From Siphonodentalium dalli (lineage: Eukaryota; Mollusca; Scaphopoda; Gadilida; Siphonodentaliidae), in NCBI GenBank assembly GCA_032622095.1, contig CP136064.1:177770247-177834246 (forward strand): a DNA stretch of 64,000 nucleotides, in the 5' to 3' direction. Of the stretch, positions 22,943 through 35,935 are shown piece after piece. A model generated the notes under the pieces. It saw only the letters and a list, made by a program, of their open reading frames with translations. It was not told the DNA's origin and ran no database searches. Every line of letters starts with the position of its first letter. Position 1 is the stretch's first letter. The position numbers and the translations under genes were made by a program.

Positions 22943-25412
22943 TTAAGCAATGCACCAGAAAGATATGACTTGTTGCACCGGGATGCTATAACTTGTAGCA
23001 TACAGCAAGGTAAAAACAAACTGACGTGTTGCCAATACGTTTTAGTATACGTTGCATGTCCGTCTGTTTTGCCGAATAAAAAGTTAACACACGGTAAATG
23101 AATTACGACGACGAGGGACTCACTTTTTGTGTTCTAGTATGTCATTGACTCGTTATAACCACTTTTTTAATACAAAAGATGCATCCCGCGGTACCTGCTG
23201 TAGAGTGTAAAACTCATTACCCTAACCACAACATACTCTATTAGTCACTCGTTAGGACCAGACAACCACTTCTCTGCCCTCTGCAATATAGCTATGAGAT
23301 CATCCAGATCTTAAATCGCTTAAGTATTGTTTCTTTTTCTACATTTTTTCTGCGTATAATTACAATATTATGATGCAAAAATTAATGTTTATTTACAAGG
23401 CTAACTCCGGGTGAATCAATTGATAAGTGTCGATGCTACACAGAGGAAGTGCGCTCTCACGTATAATGAGCGAGTCGGCGGTGTGTTCGACTAGCTGATG
23501 TGATTCCATACATTGTATAATTAAAGTGTTATACGGTACGTGCATATGTGACGAAGTTCTCTGTCTTCGGTCCACCATCCTGTGACGTCTGGTCATCTGT
23601 TTTTTTTTCTTCAAAAGGTGCCATATACCTGTGCAGTGTTATTAAATTCGTTGACGTTATAGGTGAGTCTTATGTTCCTATTATTCCATATTGACATGTG
23701 TACTGCGGTTAATAGTGCATTGGACTTGAAATCCCGATTGTTCATATTATGTCACACTCGTTCGTCGTAATACGTGTATCTTTAAAGGTACACGGTTTGA
23801 TGGTCCCCGTATCATTAGATTCCGACAACAACATTTCTTCAAAAGACGCTTTACATAGTTATCAAAATCGATTAATTACCAAAAATAATGCTAACCACTG
23901 TCAAATCTAGTATAACATTTTCCAAAACGTGTTACGTATCAACATTTTGTTCAACGCAATTTGGTATCGAGAGTATTAGATGTCTGTCGGCTCGTCGAAT
24001 ATTTGCTAGGCCGCCAAATGTTCCAGGTGGTGAAAAATAACACATTTCAACCATCGATATCTGATAACTCTGAGCGTTGAAGTGTGGTTTCCTCGACTCG
24101 AATCAAATAGTTTCAACCCCGAAGCCAAAGAAATAGTAATTAAGGAGCCTTAATTCGGATTGTGTACCTTAATTTAAGTTTTCTACAAGAAAGCATGCTT
24201 CAAAAGGACATTGCTCAGTTAAATCCCCAGAGCATGTCTATGTAATCTGTAAGCATGGATTGTTCTCAAACAACGTCATTTGGAACGCACTATACTCGGT
24301 GACATGAACACATCTTCCTCTTCGAGGAACCTGTGATTCTCAGCGTCACGTATGTTACACTGAACTCATTTTTGAAGAATAAAAGAAGTTAATGTTTAAA
24401 AACTGAACACTGATATCAACAATTGTCTAAGTGTCCAGATAGTCAACAGTATATATAATCATAATAAAATTGCAGATCAGTGGATTGATGGTGTTTTAAA
24501 ATGTTATGCCAAAGCTGAAGTCTGTCACGTACGTTACATGAAAAACACACCTTTTTCGCAAACTATTGGTGTCAATCATTGTTTCTATGATTTCTGACAA
24601 CTATATGTCATTTCCAATCAACTACCAGTGACTCAGGCTCACTTTCTTTTGTTTTCAAGAATTAATTTATCTGCAGAGCCTCAAATTGTTCTGCAGTAAC
24701 TCTCAAGTTGTTGGCACGTACGTTACATGGAATTGTCACGTACGTTACATCTTCAAGTCATGGTCAATGTTTTCATGAAAATAGCTTTATAATGCAGACA
24801 TTTATTTGTAAAATTATTTTATTACCACATTTATGTTAAATTGTAATAAAAAAAAATGATTATCCAGAGAATTACAAATCCAAATTCTTTCAAATGGTAG
24901 AAAAGTAAATAGACACTCTTTTGAAGTGTGTCTATATGCTTTTATACCATATGTAAAATACTGTAAGTATAATAAAATGAATCATGTCTGGAGTAAGGGA
25001 AGCTGTGTAGATACAGTGGATAGAAACACACTCTTTCAGTCACACTGCCTTTATCAATGGCAATATAGCTAGATATGTACATATTATGTGTTTCTATGCA
25101 TTGTATGTAAGTATAGTTTGGATATCAAAAGAAATCTAAGATGAACATTTTCAACAGATTTTTGTGAATATCTTGCTGATTTCAAACATAAATTTTCTAA
25201 ATCCTAAGCCAATGGTATTGCATATTTGGGTGAAGTATATATTTCTTTTCCTATGTTCATCTAAAAATAATATCAGTAATAAATCTACCATGGGCCGATT
25301 TACAGATAATATGCTGAGTTATAACAGTATGTAATCTTAGAAATTACACCAATAAAATAATTCCCATATTCACTAAAATTGTGCAGATACCCTGTATGTA
25401 TTCATTCCTTAA

Positions 25413-25619
25413 CCCTTTCATGACAGGAGCTGCGCTGGTGAAACATTCAACCACATACAACAATGTGTATTGATTCCACCACAATGTGAGCATTTAAACA
25501 TGTAAATAATGGACAACTAATGTCAGAATAGCGCTCTTTGATATATAATGCCAATTATTTTAATAGGCAACTGTCCCAATAAATAGCAATGGAAATAACA
25601 AAGTTATAGTATTGAAGGG
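25413..25619 (+). mobile_element. TTAA MITE family B termini, hairpin-less core
   Basis: TTAA lies at 25409-25412 and 25620-25623. The left end CCCTTTCATGACAGGAGCTG and 'gcgctggtgaaaca' match family B copies, but the interior lacks the twin hairpins and has unrelated AT-rich sequence. The right end is 'attgaaggg'. It is 207 bp. Confidence 0.7.
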
Positions 25620-25800
25620 TTAATTTGAATTTGGAGAAATGCTAACCAACTATTAGGCAGTTTCTGGAACTCTGGGTAACTGAACAGTAGGAAGTAACTG
25701 GCCTCTGCCTTTCAATAAATCATAAAACATTTTTGTTTCACCAAGTCTTGAACAATTGATTTCAAGAGATTGCACAAATCTACCTATAACCACTAGAGCT

Positions 25801-25872
25801 AATGTATATAGCCAATCTGCTGGTGAACAATGGAGATATGTATATAGCCAATCTGCTGGTAAACAATGGAGA
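25801..25872. repeat. 36-bp tandem duplication
   Basis: 'gtatatagccaatctgctgg' with 'aaacaatggagat' occurs twice head to tail with a few differences. Confidence 0.85.
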
Positions 25873-26637
25873 TGTAGATGTTAAATCATGTAGCTGAAGT
25901 GCTTCTGTTAGTAGAAGCATCATAGTGTAGAACAGAAGGGGCAATTGATGTGTAGTTGCAATAAATTAAAATGTAACAAACGTGACGTCACGTGCGTTAC
26001 ATAACTTATAGAGTATTTAATCGATTTTACCTACCACAAGAACACTTTTGATTAACCGTCATAATTGTTCAATCTATTTACTACATACAATAATGCAACT
26101 GTTATATTCCTTCACATAGTTTTCGTGTAATGAGAATACTAAACAGTTAATTTTTGTCACGTACGTTACAGTTAAACTCATAAGGTGTATTGTGTCATAT
26201 CAAGAAATTGATGCACTGATCGTGGAAGTAGTATGTTTTTCATAGTTTTGACTACTCAAACAATATCAAATGAGATAAAACTATGGCCTAGTGTATATTA
26301 GCAACTATTTTTTCATAACATTAATTTAGAATTAGATTTTCACAAATATTTTAGACTTTTCGTCCCCTGTGTTCCACATGCATAACAGGAAATATACTGT
26401 CAAACTGGAATAAAATTAAAATTTTCCAAACAAATCAGTCTTAAAAATCAAAAAAAAAATCACGATCTTAGGACAAATTCAAATTTTGACCCTTCTGGTT
26501 GACATTTTTTGAGAATCAGGTAGTGTATAGTTTTATTAAACTGACTACGGTTATCCGATTTATTTGAAGATGAATCTATCGATATGCATTCTAAGGCTTA
26601 GAACAGTAAATCATAAACTGTCCATATACAGTATTAA

Positions 26638-26834
26638 GCCTTTCATGACGGGAGTAGCGCTGGTACAGCACTAACTATCACATGTCAGTACATTCTCTTA
26701 TATATGCGAGTCTCTCATAGGGAGCCTAGCATATATAAGAAAATGCACTGGCTTACAAGGTCGAGGTAAATATTGTTAGGCCAATGTATTCTCTTATATA
26801 TGCGGGGCTCCCTATGGGGGACTCGCATATATGG
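26638..26834 (+). mobile_element. TTAA MITE family B, right-truncated copy
   Basis: TTAA (26634-26637) is followed by GCCTTTCATGACGGGAGTAG. The first hairpin (26694-26752, core CTCTC-ATA-GGGAG) is intact. The second begins at 26780 and breaks off after the loop near 26834, so the right terminus is missing. Confidence 0.7.
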
Positions 26835-27660
26835 GGTCGTTATTTCGTTACGTGTATGGCATTCAGAGATTTTCCTGTTATATTTTATAATATAAACTGA
26901 ATATTAATAAATCTCCAGTGTCATCGTGTATCTCACGTTAACCGTCAAACATGGCTTAGTGTCCAATGGGAATATATAATAACCATTCTGTAAAACAATT
27001 TGTTGAGAGTCGATAGACGGAGCATTACACGTGTGACGCAGACAAATGAGTGGAATTTGGAGCTAAATTGCTGTGAATCTTTTGACTATGGAGTGTCACA
27101 AGCTGTTTAATTCTGATGGTGGAATGTCGCAAGAGCTATACTCGTCCTTGACCTCGATAACTGGTATACTCGTAGGGCGCGCATCTATAATCTCAAATCG
27201 ACTCCAGTCCACCCGCACGTGCAATTTGACTTATATATCAAGATGTTCCACCCACTTTCGTGTTCTAGAAACTATCCGGAAAATACCCGTTAATTAGTTG
27301 AATATAACGTGACTGCAAATTTTGAGGTGAAGGTCGAGTATAGCTCTTGCGACATTACCCCTCTACCTTAGAAAATTGTGTACTTATGACACTTTACAAC
27401 AGGATCGGCAATTGAAGGCTTCAAACTCTCTCACAGGCACCGTTACGTGTGTGACACGAAAATGTTACGTGTGTGAAATTTGACAATTACCATCATATAT
27501 AAATAAACACACCACCTGTCATAAATAGTTTCGGATATATCTTATATTTTAACACATTATCAACAAAATCACTACCTTTGACCAATTTAGTTTTAGGATT
27601 TATGTTAATGTTACGTGTGTGACAGCTTCCAAGAGCCTGCAAGATTACTATCAACATGTA

Positions 27661-27788
27661 CAGTAATGCCCAAAGTAATTGACGAGAGCTTTCCGATGAA
27701 TGGCAACAAGCCATATTTCCGACTAAATCCTAAAAAATTACCCATAATTCTGCTGTGGTTAAGTGGTCAATTACTTTGGGCATTACTG
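27661..27788. mobile_element. Tc1/mariner-like foldback MITE, copy 2 (128 bp)
   Basis: TA target copies lie at 27659-27660 and 27789-27790. Perfect inverted ends are CAGTAATGCCCAAAGTAATT and its complement. The interior ('gagagctttccgatgaatgg' to 'ttctgctgtggttaa') matches the right half of the copy at 6789-7001, so this copy has lost the left half of the hairpin. Confidence 0.85.
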
Positions 27789-27819
27789 TATGCAGAGTTC
27801 TTACATCACCACATGGAAT

Positions 27820-28235
27820 AAACTTAGGTGAACTTGTAGACATTTCAGTAGACTAAAATTTTGATTCATTTGCAGCCATAACATATCAGGCTGGAGTGTT
27901 ATGTAAACAGTTACACCTGCCTCTTTACAATATACACAAAACATATAATATAGACCAAACCCCCATGCATGAAAGAGGGGAACTATGTCACACAAGTAAG
28001 TTGCACAGGCAACATTTTAGCGTTTTCTGAACTGAACTGGTGTGATAATTCTCAACTCATTCACACATTTATAAATGTTTACTCAAATCACAACAGTAAA
28101 AATTCTTGATTATTTTTCTTATACCTAAATATTCTATAATTCAACACACAAAGACTCAGCTAACACTACTTGATTTCCGTCGAATTGATCGGATGGATAT
28201 CGACGTTCAGACTACCCTCTTATCCGGTGCCTAAT
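27820..28235. other. Unassigned interval
   Basis: No gene or repeat recognised. Confidence 0.4.
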
Positions 28236-28237
28236 AG

Positions 28238-28627
28238 AGACCTTTCGCAAAATCACGAATACGATTACGGATATGGAAATATCCCGCCAGTATACGGCCA
28301 AAATTCGATCTTTACGCACGGGAGTTCTTAAATGAGACGAAATATACCCCACTCAGTTTAATTATGTGCAGATGTGTCGAGGATGTGCCACCTGTCCTGC
28401 TTGGGGGCGCTCTAACTTATCCGTGTGGTGTATTACACACGGATAATAACATGGGATCTAAAAGAGACACACATTACTTTTTCCATCAAACATATGTGTA
28501 ACTGAATATATTGGGGCATATGCCGTCTCACCAATTATAGCCATCGTATGTAAATTGTGATGGTGTCAATCTTACTAGGACAATATATCCTATCCGTAAT
28601 CGTAATAGTGATTTTTGCAAAAGGTCT
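28238..28627. mobile_element. About 390-bp TIR element
   Basis: The left end AGACCTTTCGCAAAATCACG with 'tacgattacggata' is complementary to the right end 'tatccgtaatcgta' with 'tgatttttgcaaaaggtct'. The inverted termini are about 35 bp. The interior is non-coding. The target duplication is unclear. Confidence 0.65.
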
Positions 28628-29519
28628 ATATTAATAGTGATGTCACTGTTATTGGGGAAAAATGTTCAACATCACTATTATTTGGTATTGAGCCAAAAGA
28701 GAGAAAATGCCATCACTATTGTTAGGCACCGTAGCGTACCTGTGTTGGCCGATTTACATACCAGTCTAAACCTCAATCATTATCATTCGGATCACTTTGA
28801 CTGATAATTCTAATGAGGTAGTGTGAGCATAGCGATAGTCTTCAAATATAATATATGGGAAATGCGGCTGTGCACATACGGGTATTTTAAAGAAAGTATA
28901 TATCATATTGAAGATCCGATTCCTGTCCATGTATCTGTTTTATGGTAAAATCATTACCCCATATTTCATCAACCAAACAGTGTGTGTATATGGAGGTTTG
29001 TGAACATTACTTATAAAAGCCGGAAAAACATCTTAGTATTTAATCATATTGAAACCGGGAATGGAGTGTTACACGCAAACAAATCTAATGGTACAAACCC
29101 AACCGCGTATGGTCATTCGCATATGTTGACATTCGTCACACACGTAACGTTAAGTAACGTTAAGTGTGTGACAGATTTGAGACCTTGATAAACCAAATAA
29201 AACACACAAATATTTGACAGTGTCTTGATAATTTTTAATGACCATCGCATGACATCAGAGAATATGTAAACCAGGGAGTTTTTTTTTACTTTTTCTTTCA
29301 AATCGTTACGTGTGTGAAATATCACTTGTGCTGAAGACATATGGTCGCTGTTGCAAAGTGTGACGATACATGACATATGATATTATGTTTTGTTGGCACA
29401 TGTAGCCAGTTTCTAGATGTGCATTCCCCCCATATCTTAACAATAAGTATACCAATATTCGAACCAAGAAGAACTATTTAGTCAATGGCAAATGCCGATT
29501 TAGCTATAGGTTTTTTTTT

Positions 29520-29965
29520 TATTTGTCCTGCGGATGAATAACACAGTCATGATCTATTTGTCCGGCCAACCGGATGAATAGCCAAGAATCCGCTTTCTGC
29601 TATTTGTCCGGCCGGTCGGGTGAATAGCACAGTAGCCACTTGTAGCTATTGGTCCTGCTGAATAACACGGGAGTTGTGTACGACTGAATAGCACAGAGGT
29701 CACTTGCTGCTATCTGTCCGGCCGGCCATGTGAACATTACAGAAGCCATTTGTTGCTATTTGAAAAGCACAGGAGCTATTTATCGGGCAAACCGGATGAA
29801 TAGCCCTGTGGACGAGCATTTTTTTGCCGTTTGTACTGTCGGATGAACATCGTACAAGAGCTATTTATCGGCTCGTTCGGTTGATACATGTTGTCTATAC
29901 CTGAAAATGTGTTCTAATTGTTCCACCAGTCAGATGAATATCATACAAGCTATTCGTCCGGCAAG
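29520..29965. repeat. Degenerate about 45-bp tandem repeat
   Basis: Roughly nine diverged units around 'gctatttgtccggc(c)' and 'ggatgaatagcacag'. Spacing varies. There is no coding frame. Confidence 0.75.
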
Positions 29966-30224
29966 CCAATTTTATATCCAAAGATAGTGCATGGTTACCA
30001 GTAACAATGCACTATTGTTTATCAGTATGCTACTAGTATTCTATGCCTAATGAAGTTGATCAACTTGATCCTTACTTCCATACTCCCAATTAGCCATGCA
30101 AGCAAGATGTGATTAAATTGTAATTGTAATGATCTAAAATTGTCATTATATCAATATGTTTATTTCCCTCCTTCCATATCTTGGAACTGATAATATAATA
30201 TACAGAAATGTAAACATCAATATA

Positions 30225-30445
30225 ATATAATGCGATGAATCGTCACTCACTTCATATGGATCTTCTGGGTGAACACTAGATGGGAGCAATCAATTTTTCC
30301 CCGAATTTCGCTGAAAACATGGCTGCCGGTGGCCATCTTGTATTTGACAACTTTGCATGAATAAATCCTTCGGCACACCCTACATTTTATATTGAAGAAA
30401 TTTTGAAAACTTCCAGGCATGTTCAGGATCACTTCTATGGATCAA
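30225..30445 (-). repeat. Dispersed repeat with the GATGGCCxCCGGCAGCCATG motif, copy 1
   Basis: Reverse complement of part of 62698-62951. Shared words are 'aagatggccaccggcagcca', 'gcgaaattcgg', 'catctag.g.tcaccc' and 'atccatatgaag'. A third, shorter match is at 48027-48075. The open frame across it (30432-30247 minus) is incidental. Confidence 0.65.
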
Positions 30446-30525
30446 AAACATGACAGTTGACAGCCGTCTTGGATATTTCTCTTTGCATCACGTAAGATTC
30501 AGATTAAATAATGTTACAAATATAG

Positions 30526-30552
30526 ATATATATATATATATATATATATAGA
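30526..30552. repeat. (TA)n microsatellite next to a hairpin
   Basis: A (TA)n run of about 12 repeats. Immediately after it lies 'ttgacatggcctttgtaaggcc..catgtcaa', a nested inverted repeat at 30569-30606. Confidence 0.85.
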
Positions 30553-30609
30553 TATTGGCATCCTGCCAGGATTGACATGGCCTTTGTAAGGCCGTCTTCA
30601 TGTCAACCC

Positions 30610-32450
30610 TCCAACGAATAGTATGTATGTGTGTCTTGCCGATAAGCATGTCGCTGGTATTGTGCATAGATTATTAATGTATGTCTTATGGTGTGGGAAA
30701 ATTGATATATTTAACTGCCGACTCCTGATAATTATCTGTTTGGATCAGACGTGTCATGTTAAGTTGTTTGGAACCGACAATTATATTATATATACCTAAT
30801 AATATATATCGACAGATGCAGGCACCCGCTTAACCGAATTGAATTTTATAAGAACAATGGTTATAGAATGAAGTGGTTATAATATGAAGTGGTTATAATA
30901 TAAAGTTTTCTATGGACGTGGTTGTCGACATGAATTATTGTTTGAATGGTGTACATGATGTAATTCGGCATGCACAACAGCCAATATGTTACATCTAGTT
31001 TATCCTAATCTTCATATGGCTCTTCGGGTTGACCTTTGGTATTACTTAAACATGTACACTTTCCGCATTGCTTATCGTTCCATTGACTGTAATGTATGAC
31101 ATTATCCCATCTCCAAGTTGAACTGCAGTGTCATTGACAATTTCATTTTTTATTTAAGACTTCTGTGGGTTAAATTTATTTTGAGAAACCGAACTGTAAG
31201 CCTACATATTCATTTGGAAATTGGCCAGATCAAATCAGAATGAATTGTAACCGGCAAAAGTCTCAATTAAATAAAAAAAATGTTAGATTTAAAGATGGTC
31301 TATCGCTTTGTAAACATGTGCTATATTGTTACCGGGGTATAAAATATTAGATATGAATCGAAGACTCATGTCCGGAAATACTTCTATATTTTCCTGTCTA
31401 AAAACGTGTGGTTGTTTAGCTAACGAACAATAGTGGTTACTGTTATCAGAGACCAGAACTTTCATTGTGTAATTGTGTCCCAAATAAACGTTAATTAGAC
31501 TCATTATCGCTTATAGCTATAGAATACAACACAGATAATTAATCTGGGACATTTGACGTTCGGAACGTAGCTATGGAAACAGCCTAATGATCTCTACGCC
31601 ATATGGTATCGCCTAAATGGTCTGTTCTAAAAATAGAACAATACGGTGTCCCATTTAATCATCTCATTTCCTAATCAAATATTCGTTCGAATAAACTCAA
31701 TATTAATTGATACAATCGTTTCCGGACAGGGGTCTTCAATTCATATTTATGTTTATAACCACGCAACTATTTCAAATTAGTTATTTAAAGAGATAATCCA
31801 TCTTTAATTACATGTTGTATACATGATGGAAGTGGTCAGACCCCCGTAGTGAGGGAACTGAACTCTGCCTTGCGGTTTGTGTTATATGTATCGATATGAT
31901 AATACTAAAGAGCGTTTAGGCGGATAATTGAAACTGCTATATAATAACTTCGGGGCGTATTCTGTTGGATACACAGAGAATAATTATATAAGCAATGCGT
32001 GTACTTATCGATCTGCGTTCATCCTCGAAATGTGACAAAAGCAAGCAATTACTAGGTTGAATTCATAAGTGAAACTAAAGTGGGTCTGTGGGTAACACTT
32101 TATCGGCTTGTTAGTACTTTAATTATGAGCCTTAGTTCTTTCTCGCGTGATTTGTGCTTAAGATGCATCCGCAGTGTGATCGAAAGCTTGTTATTACAGT
32201 ATTAACAATTCGATAAAGGTGTTACGCACTCTAATGTCATATATCGTTATCAAAGACTTGTGTGGCATAAGATATATTTGTCCCCCAACAGTTTCAGAGG
32301 ACTATTGTAATCAGTCGCGTCAGGCCGCCGCCCGCGCGTGCGATGCATTTGACGGAGTTATGCCCCTTCTGTCCCCCGAAAGTGTTGGAGGACTATTAAT
32401 CAGCCCGTCCGTCCGTCTGTGCGTGCATCCCATCTCTCGTGTCCGGGCGT
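30610..32450. other. Unassigned interval
   Basis: No gene is recognised. The 71-codon minus-strand frame at 31289-31504 lacks identifiable motifs. A GC-richer patch at 32300-32450 leads into the tandem repeat block. Confidence 0.5.
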
Positions 32451-32451
32451 T

Positions 32452-33035
32452 AACTTGAGCAATATTCAACATAATTTCTTGATATTTGGTACGTGATTCA
32501 CATTTGAAAAGACGCAGACCAAGTTCGAATTTCGTCCCTGTCCAATGATTTTGACGGAGGTATGGGTTTTTTTTGGGTTGTCCGGGTGATAACATAAGCG
32601 ATATTCAACATAATTTATTTATATTTGGTACATGGTTCTCATTTGAGAACACGCAGTCCAAGTTCGATTTTGGTCATTGTCCGATGATTTTTGACGGATT
32701 TGTGCCCACTTTTTAGTTAGAAATCGCATTGTTGTGGTTAACCGGGTGATAACGTGAGCAATTAACAATATTTCTTGATATTTGGTACATCATTCTTACT
32801 TGAGAAGACTCAGGTCACATTCGATTTTCGTCATGGTCCGTTATGCCCCCCCCCCCTTTTTTACATATAAATCTCAGTTTCTGTTTTGTCCAGATGATAA
32901 TTTCAGCAATATTCAACACAATTTCTTGAGATTTGGTACGTGGTTCACATTTGATAACACGCAGGCCAAGTTCGATTATGGTCACGGTCGACGATTTTTG
33001 ACGGAGTTATGCCACTTATTCGACTGCCACCTTGT
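32452..33035. repeat. Four diverged units of about 135-160 bp
   Basis: Each unit contains 'gcaatattcaacataattt', 'gatatttggtac', 'ttcacatttgag' and 'aagttcgattttggtcatgg', then 'gatttttgacgga'. Unit starts fall near 32452, 32587, 32749 and 32896. A C11 tract (32846-32856) lies inside. Overlapping frames on both strands are incidental. Confidence 0.85.
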
Positions 33036-33039
33036 TTCG

Positions 33040-35400
33040 GGGGACATGGGGGCATGCGACCTTTGATTAGGTTCAATTTGAACTCTTGGCATTTTTGCTC
33101 CAACGCCTTATGATACTGGTGGCATACAACATTCTTTTGAAGTATTCCATGTATTGATCGGCTTATTCCAAAAACATGAGATTAATTTCAATTAATTTGA
33201 GGCTTGAATCTTTGGAGCTGCTTTGTAGTTGCAGCATATATCTCTAAATATGTGGTTGTCGATGACGCTTCGGTACAATTTGAGAAGCTAAGTTGTTAAT
33301 ATTTGATGCAAAACGGAAAAGGAAGTTATACCAGTCACTCAAAAGCTAGAACTGTCCGCTTGCCTAACTAAACGGAAATGAACTACATGTACTTAAATAC
33401 ACTCGGAGCGGACACAAAATCATTAATATTCTTCGCTAAGTCTAGTATCATGTCGATATTGCAACACGTACTACTCAATGTACATGTAGTTTCGGATTGG
33501 TCGTGTTTTCAGATGTTATTCCGATTGTGCGAATGGAGTCTGTTGCTATAAATAGAAAAAAGATAGTTACCCAGGACTATCTATTATATATTTTGGAACT
33601 TATGTCTGTGTGTATGTATGTGTGTTATAGACTCGAAAATTGCTCGACTGATCCGACTAAATTTGGTATATAGGCCTACTTTGATCCCGGGAACAATATG
33701 GGCGGGCCCAATTTCACGTGCGACATTGTCCTTGACATCGACCTCGCTCATATACACTCATATGTTTCTGGACCAATCGAACAATAGTTTTTACAAAGAA
33801 ACCCTAAATAGCCCTGACGATGTCGGGCACATCAGCTATAGTATTTAATACATGAAGCATGGCATGGAGTTGACTACGCAGGTACAAAATGTTTAGTGGC
33901 CAATGGGTTGGTATAATTGGGTTTGGCAACTTCTCTATTATGCACAAGTTTACTGTTATTAGTTTTAATACGTGTGGGCGTGCATCCATGGCTAACCTTG
34001 TTGAAGGACAGATCTCTCACACACTATATAACCATCGACCAAACACGAACACATGTACGAAACGGTTGGAAAAGTTTCTTTCAAATTTGTCTGCTACAAA
34101 ATACTCACAGTCTCCTGATATGATGCCTACCAAGAAGGGCGAAACAAGCAATTCCCCTCGTGGTATCAAATGTGTAAAAACAGGTATCATAACGAGATTA
34201 TAACGGGCATATTAAATTGAAGTTCCGCAGAGAAATTCCCCACAGGATTGAAGCTGGCCGATCTCCCAAAATTACTGAAATTAAATATCACTTTTTGTAC
34301 ATACCTCCGTATCTCATCTACTTCAATCGTCTAACTACTCCTCGTTTATCTATTTTGTGATGATACCTCATCTTTAGAGTTGACGTTTATCTCTTCTCGT
34401 TCGTGTTTCTTGTGTCGTAAACGCCAGATTGCATACTACACGCACTTGTTAAGATGTAAGTTTATGTGTTGGAGTCGTCTCCCATAAACTCACTAGTAAT
34501 TACATGTATTCGCATTCGTATATAACAAACACGTGCGATTGTGATTGCCAATTGTGCATATCGGCGGAGTGTGTAGTGCGGTTGGGTTTTAACAACTTAT
34601 AACAAGACAGCTCCACCAACGTGCGCAATATCTCTGGAATAAACGGTCAGTTTTGTTTCCGAATGTTCGCTTCAATAGAAATCAATCAAAATGTCGATAT
34701 ATTTGAATATTCGGCCCCTGCACACATGGAGCTACAATCAAAATAGCCATTTTAAACACAGTTATATTCAAGAGATCGTGTTCACCATCATGTATAGAAA
34801 TGCTACATGTATTAGACGATGACACGACCAATCATATAGCGCACGCCTGAGCGATGATGTGTCCGTATGCCTGGAAAATGACACGACGGGTTGCTATGGT
34901 TACATATGACAACCACTGGAGCAACTTGTGTGGGGACGTAATCTTTCTTGAAAAACGAACAGCCGGTTGTAAACAAAGTACATGTACTTATACCAGCCTC
35001 AAGACAAATTCTACAGAACTTCGCCTTTTCTGACTGCCATAACTATAGCATACACATTTGAATGTCTGTTTTGTCAATTATGTAGGTTTGTTAGAGACAA
35101 CTAAACACACGACTAATGGTCCGATTCGCCTTCTCGGGCTCAAACCCGCATCAATGGTATTACAAGAAAACCATAGTCAGAAATGGTAACACCACCAATA
35201 TTATATTATTAGCCATAAATATAAATTATAATATAATTATAATATAAACTAGCTTTCAAATTCCATGTGGGAAATTCTGATACTTCCATATATCAAGTTT
35301 TCCCGTTTCTCGTGTTATACATTAAATTCTTCAATTAAGCTGTCTCGCTTTTTATTACACTAGCTGGTGGGCCCGACTTCGTCCAGGCTGTTTCCCATCT
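33040..35400. other. Unassigned interval
   Basis: No clear gene. Sequence at 33580-33740 ('tctgtgtgtatgtatgtgtg', 'gctcgactgatccgacta', 'aatttggtatata') has the flavour of a Helitron 5' region, but no 3' end was found. The 104-codon frame at 33889-34203 is unassigned. Confidence 0.4.
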
Positions 35401-35404
35401 CCTT

Positions 35405-35935
35405 TCCGGCGAAAGGCGCGATTTGACCTTGAATTGACTATTTTGAAAGTCAAGGTAAGGCCGGGGTCATGATTTGACCCGTCCAAAACACTCCCCGGAC
35501 AAAACACACCTAGGTATCAAATTTAGTCGAAATCCGTCCGTTTTACCCGATTTTACCTTGAATTGACCATTTTGAAGGTCAAAGTCAGGTGGGGGTCAAG
35601 ATTTGACCCGTCCAAAACACTCCCCAGACAAAGGTACCCCTGGGTATAAAATTTCGTCGAAATCCGTCCGTTTTACCCGATTTGACCTTGAATTGACCAT
35701 TTTGAAGGTCAATGTCATGTCGGGGTCACGATTTGACCCGTCCAAACACTTCCCGGACAAAACTATCCCTAGGTATCAAATTTCGTCGAAATCCGTCCGT
35801 ATTACCCGATTTGACCTTGAATTGACTGTTTTAAAGGTCAAGGTCAGGTAGGGGTCACGATTTGACCCGTCCAAAACACTCCCCGGACAAAAGTACCCAA
35901 AAGTACCCAAAAGTATCAAATTTCGTCGAACTATC
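35405..35935. repeat. About 130-bp tandem repeat, four units
   Basis: The unit contains 'gatttgaccttgaattgacc', 'attttgaaggtcaa', 'ggggtcacgatttgacccgt', 'ccaaaacactccccggacaa' and 'aaatttcgtcgaaatccgtc'. 'tttacccga' recurs at 35542, 35672 and about 35801 (periods of 130 and 129). Similarity between units is high, indicating recent expansion. The 82-codon frame across it reflects the repeat. Confidence 0.9.

Larger units (their letters stand above)
21638..24160. mobile_element. 2.5-kb element with long (about 0.4 kb) inverted termini
   Basis: The left arm (21638-22093) and right arm (23780-24160) are inverted, diverged copies. Shared blocks in order are 'atccgaattaa', 'attactatttctttggcttc', 'tatttgattcgagtcgagga', 'cgttgaacaaaat', 'aacacgttttgg', 'tttgacagtg', 'tttgaagaaatgttgttgt' and 'gtacctttaaaga'. 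The middle of each arm is poorly conserved. The interior (22.1-23.8 kb) has no transposase. It holds a 115-bp tandem duplication and a family B MITE end. It is interpreted as a decayed long-TIR DNA transposon. Confidence 0.7.
24345..29319. repeat. Field of dispersed CACGTACGTTAC-type motifs
   Basis: Twelve near-identical 13-15-bp motifs occur in 5 kb. GTCACGTACGTTACA or a one-base variant lies at 24345, 24524, 24713, 24735, 25987 and 26156. The inverted form GTTACGTGTGTGACA or variant lies at 27442, 27464, 27610, 29135 (opposite sense), 29159 and 29305. The left group uses ACGTACGTTAC and the right group ACGTGTGTGA. No open frame of 60 codons or more is present from 23.6 to 27.07 kb. The intervening sequence is not tandemly repeated. 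Function is unknown; it could be a decayed large element with subterminal transposase-type sites. Confidence 0.6.

Noticed and set aside
29520-29965. CRISPR-like regularly spaced repeats
   Set aside because: Units are diverged, spacing is irregular and the context is eukaryotic. No cas-like gene is present. The other tandem arrays fail for the same reasons.
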